Shown: positions 58,295-64,000 of the stretch, piece after piece
How positions within the stretch are numbered: position 1 is the stretch's first letter
How the letters are laid out: each line of letters starts with the position of its first letter
NCBI RefSeq assembly: GCF_009176975.1
Contig: NZ_WEZG01000012.1
Span: 1 to 64,000, forward strand
Direction of reading: 5' to 3'
DNA length: 64,000 nucleotides
Source: Aureimonas psammosilenae
GTDB taxonomy: Bacteria; Pseudomonadota; Alphaproteobacteria; Rhizobiales; Rhizobiaceae
Notes under the pieces: model-generated
What the model was told of the DNA's origin: nothing
The model's input: only the letters and a program-made list of their open reading frames with translations
The model's database searches: none
Made by a program: the position numbers and the translations under genes

Positions 58295-59269
58295 ATGATC
58301 GACCTGAAATCCGTCGCCGTTCTGGTCACGCGCGACTTCAACCCGGATACGCTGGCCGAACTTCAGGAAACTTTCGATGTCCTATCCAGCATCGGGCAGC
58401 CGATCGATGCGCTGAGCCGAGAAGAGCGTGCGCGGGTACGCGGCGCCGCCGTCGCAGGCCGTTTCACCGCCGCGAACATGGATGCCCTGCCCAATCTCGA
58501 GATCATCGCCCATTTCGGCGTCGGCTACGACGGCGTGGATGCGGGCGCGGCGGCGGAACGCGGCATCATGGTGACCAACACCCCCGACGTCCTCACAGAA
58601 GAAGTCGCCGACACCGCGCTCGGCCTTCTCATCAACACCGTGCGCGAACTCTCCGCCTCCGAAGTCCATCTGCGCCAAGGCCGTTGGCCGGAGCGCCCTT
58701 ACCGCCTGACGCCCTTGACGTTGCGCGGGCGGCGGGTCGGCATCCTCGGGCTCGGCCGCATCGGGCTCGCCATCGCCAAGCGCGTGGAAGCCTTCGGCTT
58801 GACGATCGCCTATCACAACCGCTCGCAGCGCAGCGACGTTTCCTATGAATATCACCCGGACCTGAAGAGCCTCGCGAGCGCGGTGGATACGCTGATCGTG
58901 GCCGCACCCGGCGGCGAGAGCACGATCGGTGCCGTGAATGCCGAGGTGCTGAAGGCGCTCGGGCCCGACGGCGTTCTCATCAATATCGGTCGCGGAACGG
59001 TGGTGGACGAGACGGCGCTGATCGCCGCCCTCAAGGACGGCACGATCGCGGCGGCAGGCCTCGATGTCTTCGAGCGCGAGCCGCATGTGCCGCAGGAACT
59101 GATCGACCTGCCGAACGCGGTGCTGCTGCCCCATGTCGCGTCCGCCTCGCGCGGAACGCGGCGCGCCATGGGACGGGTGGTGATCGACAACCTCACCGCC
59201 TGGTTCGACGGCAAGCCGCCGGTGACGCCGGTCACCGAAACCGCCGGGGTCGCCAACCCGAACGCCTGA
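58295..59269 (+). CDS. D-isomer-specific 2-hydroxyacid dehydrogenase
   Basis: A 324-residue NAD(P)-dependent dehydrogenase. The cofactor loop is GLGRIGLA near residue 151; the catalytic set is recognisable as INIGRGTVVDE, FEREPHVP (Glu) and LLPHVASAS (His near 279). Size and motifs fit the GhrB/GyaR glyoxylate/hydroxypyruvate reductase type, though 2-ketogluconate or other keto acids are possible. It is transcribed with the LacI-type gene. Confidence 0.92.
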   Translation: MIDLKSVAVLVTRDFNPDTLAELQETFDVLSSIGQPIDALSREERARVRGAAVAGRFTAANMDALPNLEIIAHFGVGYDGVDAGAAAERGIMVTNTPDVLTEEVADTALGLLINTVRELSASEVHLRQGRWPERPYRLTPLTLRGRRVGILGLGRIGLAIAKRVEAFGLTIAYHNRSQRSDVSYEYHPDLKSLASAVDTLIVAAPGGESTIGAVNAEVLKALGPDGVLINIGRGTVVDETALIAALKDGTIAAAGLDVFEREPHVPQELIDLPNAVLLPHVASASRGTRRAMGRVVIDNLTAWFDGKPPVTPVTETAGVANPNA

Positions 59270-59364
59270 AGATCCCGTTTCCTGCCGGGAAGGTTTCGGT
59301 AAGTTCTGGTTAACCTTTCGTTCGTAATGTTCCGACTTGGTCAGGCGATCGAAGGATTTTGGTC

Positions 59365-59820
59365 ATGAAGTTTGCCGCGATCACGATCGGCGTGGGAATT
59401 GTCGGCGTGTTGCTGGCGTCGAGCCTGCAAGGGCGCGCCACCATCGCCGGAACGGGCGTGAACAGCGAGATGGTGGTGATCGACCCGGAGATCACGGGCA
59501 GCGTCGCGCCGCTGCAGGCCGCGGGGGACAAGAACCCGAACGGCGCGGTGCGTCTCATCGACCTGAAGACCGGGGCGTCCTGCAAGACCGTGATGCCGCC
59601 CGAAGACGGCGCCATGTCGTCGGCGCCGCTCGGGCCGGACTGCGCCAAGTCGCCGAGCCTCGCCCGGATCGCTTATTGGGGCTCCACGCCGAGCGGCACC
59701 CTGGTGATGGCGGATGCCGGCGGCCATAAGGTTCTGGAATTCGCGCCGGGCGACGGCGTGATGTTCGAAAGCGTCTACCCGCCGAACGAGCTGATCACCA
59801 TCGTTCCCGCCAAGAGCTGA
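59365..59820 (+). CDS. Secreted protein resembling the AprI/Inh (Omp19) beta-barrel fold
   Basis: A 151-residue exported protein with an N-terminal signal or anchor helix (MKFAAITIGVGIVGVLLAS...). The C-terminal ~90 residues have the Inh-like layout: GASCKTVMPP, then a second Cys (GPDCAKS), then RIAYWGSTPSGTLVMADAGGHKVLEF. Such folds occur in protease inhibitors and in Brucella Omp19; likeness is by pattern only. It is conserved in Rhizobiales as a small hypothetical. AAGGA precedes the ATG by about 9 bases. Confidence 0.65.
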   Translation: MKFAAITIGVGIVGVLLASSLQGRATIAGTGVNSEMVVIDPEITGSVAPLQAAGDKNPNGAVRLIDLKTGASCKTVMPPEDGAMSSAPLGPDCAKSPSLARIAYWGSTPSGTLVMADAGGHKVLEFAPGDGVMFESVYPPNELITIVPAKS

Positions 59821-59836
59821 CGGGAACGCCCCTTCG

Positions 59837-60505
59837 TCAGCGGAAGGATTCGAGAGACCGGATCTGCCTGCCGTCGCCGTCGAAGTTCTCCGGCGACAGC
59901 CACGCCTCGAAGGCCGCCTTCAACGCCGGCCAGTCCCCGTCGGTCACCGAGAACCAAGCCGTGTCGCGGTTCTCGCCCTTCGTCACCATGTGTTGGCGAA
60001 ACAAGCCCTCGTAGCTGAAACCGAGCCGCGCAGCCGTGCGCTTCGACGGCTCGTTGCGGGAATTGCACTTCCACTCGTAGCGCCGATAGCCGAGTTCGTC
60101 GAACGTGCGGCGCATCATGAGATATTGCATCTCCGTGGTCGCCGGGGTCCGCTGAAGCGAGGGCGACAGGGCGATGTGCCCGATCTCCATTACGCCGTCC
60201 GCCGGCACGATGCGCATCAGCGCAGCGACGCCCGCCGCACGTCCGGTTTCCTTCGGCACGACCGCGTGGAACTTAGGGTCATCAGTGAAATAGAACCCTT
60301 CCGCGAAGCGTCGGAAGTCTTGCGCGTCGCCGAACGGCCCGTAGGCGAGCCAGCGCCACATATCGCCGTTGTCGGCTGCGAAGGCTTCGAAGAGCTCGTC
60401 GAAGCGCCGGTCGTCCACGATCGGTTCGACGGTGACGAAGCGCCCTTCCATCGGGGTGTCGTCGGGGCGCGGACGCGCCGTCCATTGCGAAAGATCGGTG
60501 TTCAA
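59837..60505 (-). CDS. GNAT family N-acetyltransferase (RimJ/RimL-like)
   Basis: A 222-residue acetyltransferase of the RimJ/RimL/PaiA type. Recognisable segments are PMEGRFVTVEPI near the N-terminus, VMEIGHIALSPSLQRTPATTEMQYLMMR (acetyl-CoA region) and ECNSRNEPSKRTAARLGFSYEG (here KCNSRNEPSKR). The start is TTG 60505, overlapping the esterase stop as TTGA, with GAGGG about 8 bases upstream. It is the last gene of an eda-esterase-GNAT operon. Substrate unknown. Confidence 0.88.
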   Translation of the reverse strand: MNTDLSQWTARPRPDDTPMEGRFVTVEPIVDDRRFDELFEAFAADNGDMWRWLAYGPFGDAQDFRRFAEGFYFTDDPKFHAVVPKETGRAAGVAALMRIVPADGVMEIGHIALSPSLQRTPATTEMQYLMMRRTFDELGYRRYEWKCNSRNEPSKRTAARLGFSYEGLFRQHMVTKGENRDTAWFSVTDGDWPALKAAFEAWLSPENFDGDGRQIRSLESFR

Positions 60506-61377
60506 GAACGTACCCTCACGAACTGGATGACCCTGTCGCGCACCGACCGCTCGCCGACCGGCAGCGCCGTGGCCAGACCGCTCAGCACCGAGATATGGTC
60601 CGCGCCGGGTAGGATGTCGGTTTCGACCGGGCTGCCGGCTTCCCGCAAGCGCTTGGCGAGCGACAGCGTGTTCTTCGGATCGACCGTCCGGTCGGCGCTT
60701 CCCGCCAGAAGCAGAGCCGGCGGCTCGACGCCGTTCACGAAGTTGACCGGCTGGCTGTCCTTCCGCGTTTGCGGCGGGAAGATGCGCTTGTAGCGCTCTT
60801 CCTTCAACGGCAGGAAATCGTAAGGGCCGGCGAGGCCGATCAGGCCCGACAACCTCTTCGGCGACATGCCGGCCGCTTTGAGATAGCGCTCGTCCAAAGC
60901 CAGAAGCGCGGCGATCTCGCCACCGGCCGAATGCCCCATCAGGAAAAGCGGATGCCGGCCTGCGGGAAACCCTTGCGTGCCCTTCTTCGCGGCCTCGTCC
61001 ACGAAGGCCACGGCCTCGGCCGCGTCCTTCACGAAATCGGGGAAGCACACTTCCGGGTAAACGCGATAGTCCGGCACCGCCACGGCGATGCCGGCGCTCG
61101 CCAGGGATTGGCCGACGAAGCGGTAGATGCTTTTCGAGCCCGAGTCCCAGGCGCCGCCATAGATAAAGACGACCACGGGCGTTCGCGGTCCCATCTCGGC
61201 CGGCAGATAAAGATCGAGCGTTCCGCGTTTTCCGGGCGCGTAGCGGATGTCGCGCTGAAGCTCGTAGCCGCTGCGGCTCGTCACCGCATTCAGGAAATCG
61301 GCGCCGGCATTGCAACCGGCGACAAGCGGGGCGGCGAGCGCCAGAAGGGAAAGAAGAGCCGCCCGCGCCAGCCGCAT
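60502..61377 (-). CDS. Alpha/beta-hydrolase lipoprotein (carboxylesterase-like)
   Basis: A 291-residue predicted lipoprotein. The signal ends with lipobox LVAGC, so Cys22 would be lipidated. The alpha/beta-hydrolase set is complete: oxyanion segment FIYGGAW, nucleophile GHSAGGE, acid in SADRTVD, and His in GADHISVL. It resembles BD-FAE/esterase-lipase proteins. The ATG shares a base with the eda stop (TGATG). A secreted esterase coupled to a sugar-acid aldolase suggests release of sugar acids or lactones, but this is inference. Confidence 0.9.
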   Translation of the reverse strand: MRLARAALLSLLALAAPLVAGCNAGADFLNAVTSRSGYELQRDIRYAPGKRGTLDLYLPAEMGPRTPVVVFIYGGAWDSGSKSIYRFVGQSLASAGIAVAVPDYRVYPEVCFPDFVKDAAEAVAFVDEAAKKGTQGFPAGRHPLFLMGHSAGGEIAALLALDERYLKAAGMSPKRLSGLIGLAGPYDFLPLKEERYKRIFPPQTRKDSQPVNFVNGVEPPALLLAGSADRTVDPKNTLSLAKRLREAGSPVETDILPGADHISVLSGLATALPVGERSVRDRVIQFVRVRS

Positions 61378-62021
61378 CAGGCGGTCAGGGCAGCGGCCTC
61401 GGCGGCCAGACGCGTCACCTCGTCGAAACGACCGGCCGAGACGGTGTCCTTCGGCGCGACCCAGGAGCCGCCGACGCAGACGACGTTCGGCAAAGCGAGA
61501 TAATCGCGGACATTGGCCATGGAGATGCCACCCGTCGGACAGAAGGTGATGTTCTGGAAGACCGGCGCCAGGGACTTGAGATAGGGCACGCCGCCGAGCT
61601 GCTCGGCGGGAAAGAACTTCAGGACCTCGTAGCCTTCCTCGATCATCGCCATCAACTCGCTCGGGGTCGCGGCGCCCGGCAGAAGCGGCGCGGGCGAGCC
61701 CTTCGCAGCGTCCAGCACTTCCATTGTCGCGCCGGGGGAAACGACGAACTTTGCGCCCGCTTCCTCGGCATCGTCGAACTGCTTCGGCGTCAGGATCGTC
61801 CCGGCCCCGACCACGATCTCTGGCACCTCGGCGGCGACCGCACGGATGGCTTCGAGCGCCGCCGAGGTGCGCAGCGTGATCTCGATGGCTTTGAGGCCCC
61901 CCGCGACGAGCGCACGCGAAAGGTTCACGGCTTCGGAAGCGGAGGCGACCGCCACGACCGGCATCACCGGCTGCGCCTGCAGCACCTTCAAAAGCGTCGT
62001 CTTGTCCTGCGGCATGGTCAT
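61377..62021 (-). CDS. eda: 2-dehydro-3-deoxy-phosphogluconate (KDPG/KHG) aldolase
   Basis: A 214-residue class I aldolase of the Entner-Doudoroff pathway, splitting KDPG into pyruvate and glyceraldehyde 3-phosphate. The Schiff-base Lys is in LKFFPAE near residue 132, the catalytic Glu in AIEITLRT near 46, and the GGI phosphate motif in PTGGISMANV. The start at 62021 has AAGGGGA upstream. Edd and zwf are not in the window. The gene heads an operon with a lipoprotein esterase and a GNAT gene. Confidence 0.95.
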   Translation of the reverse strand: MTMPQDKTTLLKVLQAQPVMPVVAVASASEAVNLSRALVAGGLKAIEITLRTSAALEAIRAVAAEVPEIVVGAGTILTPKQFDDAEEAGAKFVVSPGATMEVLDAAKGSPAPLLPGAATPSELMAMIEEGYEVLKFFPAEQLGGVPYLKSLAPVFQNITFCPTGGISMANVRDYLALPNVVCVGGSWVAPKDTVSAGRFDEVTRLAAEAAALTA

Positions 62022-62079
62022 CCGTGTGTCCCCTTCGACCCGACTTCGCGCAACGCTCTAGGCCTGCATCGAGCCGCCG

Positions 62080-63486
62080 TCAAACGCCCTTCCCGCTTGG
62101 TGCCGAACCGCTCTTTTCCAAGGCTTCGATGAAGTTGCGACACCACACTGCGGCCGTGTTGGCGAAGACCTTGTCGCGCATCGCGCGCCACCGTTCCTGC
62201 CGCTCTTCCAGGGGCATGGCGAGCGCTCGCTCGAGCGCGGCGGCGACGTCGTCGGTGGCGAACGGATTGACGATCAGCGCCTCGGCGAGTTCGGCCCGCG
62301 CGCCGGCAAAACGCGACAGGATCAGGACACCGGGATCGGCTTCGTCCTGCGCGGCGATGAACTCCTTGGCGACGAGGTTCATGCCGTCGCGAAGCGGCGT
62401 CACCATGCACACGCGCGCGGCGCGATAGATGCCGGCAAGCGCGCGGCGGCTGAGGCCCGTCGTCATGATATGGACCGGCGTCCATTCCAGCGAAGCGAAG
62501 CGTCCGTTGATGCGCCCGACGAGCCCTTCGAACTCGCCGCGCAGATCGACATATTCCTCGACCTCCGAACGGGACAAAGGTGCGACCTGCATGAACTGCA
62601 CCTTGCCGATGCGGTCGGGATAATCTTCCAGAAGGCGCTCGAAGCCGGTGAAACGCTCGATGATGCCCTTGGAATAATCGAGACGGTCGACGCCGACGAT
62701 GGGCAGCGACCCGCCGATGCTGTTGCGCAGCATCGCGGCATTCTCCTCCGCCTCGTCGGAGGCGGCGAACTCGGCGAAGCTTTCGGCGTCGATGCCGATC
62801 GGAAAGACCTTGGCCTGGATGTGGCGATCGCCCACCCGCACGTAGTCGTCGGGCTCCTTGTGCCCGTGAAGCTCGTGCTTGCAGAAGTTGGCAAAGTTGC
62901 GCCGGTCGTTCTGCGTCTGGAAGCCGACGAGATCATAGGCCAGCATCGCATGGACCATGTCGTTGGCGGCGGGCAGCGCCGCGAACATTTCCGGCGGCGA
63001 AAAGGGGATGTGGAGAAAGAAGCCGAGCCGGCCCCGGAAGCCGAGCTTGCGCAACTCGTCGCCGAGAAAGAAGAAATGGTAGTCGTGGACCCAGACCAGA
63101 TCCTCGTCGGAGATATGCTCCATCAAACGGCGGGCGAACTCGCGATTGACGTCGCGATACATCCGCTCGCTTTCGCGGTCGAAGCGCACGAGATCAAGCC
63201 TGTAATGCAGGAGCGGCCACAAGGAACGGTTGGCGTAGCCGAGATAGAAGCCGGCGACCTGGGGCTCCGTCATGTCGATGGTCACGAGACTGACATCGCC
63301 TTCGACCTCGGTCTTCGCCTCGCTCGTCGTGCCGGCCTCCGAAGTTTCGCCGCTCCAGCCGAACCACAACCCGCCACGACGGCGAAGCGCGTCCGCGAGA
63401 CCGACGGCAAGCCCCCCCGCCTTTCCCTCGTCACTGAGCGGTCCGACGCGGTTCGAGACGACAACGAGGCGGGATTCCCTCTCCAT
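62080..63486 (-). CDS. otsA: Alpha,alpha-trehalose-phosphate synthase
   Basis: A 468-residue GT20 glycosyltransferase that makes trehalose 6-phosphate from UDP-glucose and glucose 6-phosphate, used in osmotic and desiccation stress. The opening SRLVVVSNRVGPLSDEGKAGGL, the glucose-6-P site in WVHDYHFFFLG, and the UDP-glucose site in VGVDRLDYSKGI and TPLRDGMNLVAKEF are all clear. The start ATG 63486 has GGAAGGG upstream; ATG 63513, overlapping the otsB stop as TGATG, is an alternative. It lies directly behind otsB. Confidence 0.96.
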   Translation of the reverse strand: MERESRLVVVSNRVGPLSDEGKAGGLAVGLADALRRRGGLWFGWSGETSEAGTTSEAKTEVEGDVSLVTIDMTEPQVAGFYLGYANRSLWPLLHYRLDLVRFDRESERMYRDVNREFARRLMEHISDEDLVWVHDYHFFFLGDELRKLGFRGRLGFFLHIPFSPPEMFAALPAANDMVHAMLAYDLVGFQTQNDRRNFANFCKHELHGHKEPDDYVRVGDRHIQAKVFPIGIDAESFAEFAASDEAEENAAMLRNSIGGSLPIVGVDRLDYSKGIIERFTGFERLLEDYPDRIGKVQFMQVAPLSRSEVEEYVDLRGEFEGLVGRINGRFASLEWTPVHIMTTGLSRRALAGIYRAARVCMVTPLRDGMNLVAKEFIAAQDEADPGVLILSRFAGARAELAEALIVNPFATDDVAAALERALAMPLEERQERWRAMRDKVFANTAAVWCRNFIEALEKSGSAPSGKGV

Positions 63487-63512
63487 CGGTGTGTTCCCTT
63501 CCTTTTCCTGCA

Positions 63513-64000
63513 TCAGGCCGTGCCCAGCCAGCCGTGGACGGCGGCGACATCCCTCAAGCGAAACTCCGCCGCGCTCGGTGCCTGACCGACCTTGATAGAG
63601 AGACCTCCGGCCTCGCGCACCCATGTCAACGCAAATTCGTCGGTGGTGTCGTCCCCGAGGTAAACGGGCATCCTTTCGGCGAAAGGAGCTTGCGCCATCA
63701 GGTCGGCGACCGCCCGCCCCTTATCCATGCCGGCCGGATGCACTTCCACGATCGCCTGCCCCTTCATCACCAGGAGATCGCCGCGCCCCGCGACAGCCTT
63801 CGCCATCGCCGCCGAGGCGACTTCTTCGAGGTCCGGCGCGGTGCGGTAATGGAGAACGAGCGCCGTCCCCTTGTCTTCCAAGATCAGACGAGGATGGAGG
63901 GCGACCGCCGCCACGAGTTCCTGGCGGACATCCGTCAATGTTTCCGGGCCGGCGAGGAGCCGCGTGGGCGCTTCCGGCGCAGCACGGCGCTCCAACCCGT
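63513..64000 (-). CDS. otsB: Trehalose-phosphatase (C-terminal part; runs off the right edge)
   Basis: Only the last ~162 codons are inside the window; the frame is open to the edge. The HAD features of the visible part fit OtsB: the Lys of motif III in MDKGRAVADLM, and motif IV YLGDDTTDEFAL with its acidic residues. The catalytic DxDGT motif must lie to the right of the edge. It dephosphorylates trehalose 6-phosphate to trehalose. The apparent internal start near 63995 is a TTG Leu codon and not the true start. It is followed at once by otsA. Confidence 0.93.
   Translation of the reverse strand, partial: GLERRAAPEAPTRLLAGPETLTDVRQELVAAVALHPRLILEDKGTALVLHYRTAPDLEEVASAAMAKAVAGRGDLLVMKGQAIVEVHPAGMDKGRAVADLMAQAPFAERMPVYLGDDTTDEFALTWVREAGGLSIKVGQAPSAAEFRLRDVAAVHGWLGTA

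Overview
The window is a 64 kb, GC-rich, densely coding chromosomal segment from an alphaproteobacterium. It is almost certainly a member of the Hyphomicrobiales (Rhizobiales). The evidence is the lysC-ptsP-prfA-prmC-DUF4167-clpB block, the xerD / small membrane protein / aroK-aroB arrangement, the argJ-GNAT-mutT and comF-grxC-nitrilase-DUF1178 operons, an aa3-type cytochrome oxidase subunit IV, Irr-type ICE boxes (TTTAGAA-N3-TTCTAAA-like) in front of dps, and an ornithine/lysine decarboxylase with a long leader. The family cannot be fixed from the sequence. I see no rRNA, tRNA, CRISPR array, prophage or intact IS element. Most of the window is ordinary core genome.

Layout. 0.2-7.2 kb is a cell-envelope cluster: an M23 endopeptidase, an aldo/keto reductase, an extensin-like M15-type protein coupled to an L,D-transpeptidase, and a second paralogous L,D-transpeptidase. 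7.3-8.7 kb has another aldo/keto reductase divergent from a PRC-barrel protein. 8.7-18.8 kb is a minus-strand block: clpB, a DUF4167 protein, prmC, prfA, ptsP and lysC. 19.1-23.8 kb is on the plus strand: a CPA2 antiporter, an EamA transporter, ubiG, an unknown gene and dps. 23.9-26.8 kb is on the minus strand: two DUF1289 genes, DUF1178, a nitrilase, grxC and a comF broken by a nonsense codon. 26.9-32 kb holds a methyltransferase, a tiny Flp-like pilin with a coupled membrane protein, mutT, a GNAT, argJ and a parvulin. 32.2-35.4 kb is secA and a PCu(A)C-fold protein. Two inverted-repeat-bounded non-coding elements follow at 35.4-35.7 kb. 35.8-41 kb has a lipoprotein L,D-transpeptidase, accA, xerD, a small membrane protein, aroK and aroB. 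41-44.3 kb has a D-amino-acid dehydrogenase under a tandem glycine riboswitch, a COX subunit IV, a PfpI-like protein and recX. 44.6-52 kb has a chemoreceptor, an orphan TRAP binding protein, a PuuD-like hydrolase, a NicO/DUF1007 nickel-cobalt pair, a fourth L,D-transpeptidase and a LysR regulator. 52.1-54.4 kb is a long leader, the decarboxylase and a GNAT. 54.4-64 kb has a WD40/COG0523 pair, MarR and LacI regulators, a 2-hydroxyacid dehydrogenase, an Inh-like secreted protein, an eda-esterase-GNAT operon, and otsB-otsA running off the right edge.

Themes. Four L,D-transpeptidases plus an M23 and an M15-like enzyme fit the LD-crosslinked, polar-growth envelope of this order. Iron control is visible at dps and DUF1289, and probable zinc and nickel/cobalt handling in the CobW and NicO units. 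Translational coupling is very common: starts repeatedly overlap the upstream stop as GTGA, TTGA, ATGA or TGATG, which decides several start codons that are not ATG.

No convincing new multi-gene system stands out. The items most worth a second look are the in-frame stop in comF, the paired inverted-repeat elements, the ICE boxes that tie DUF1289 to dps, the decarboxylase leader with a possible leader peptide, the pilin-like micro-operon, and a Cys/acid-rich loop in the NicO transporter.
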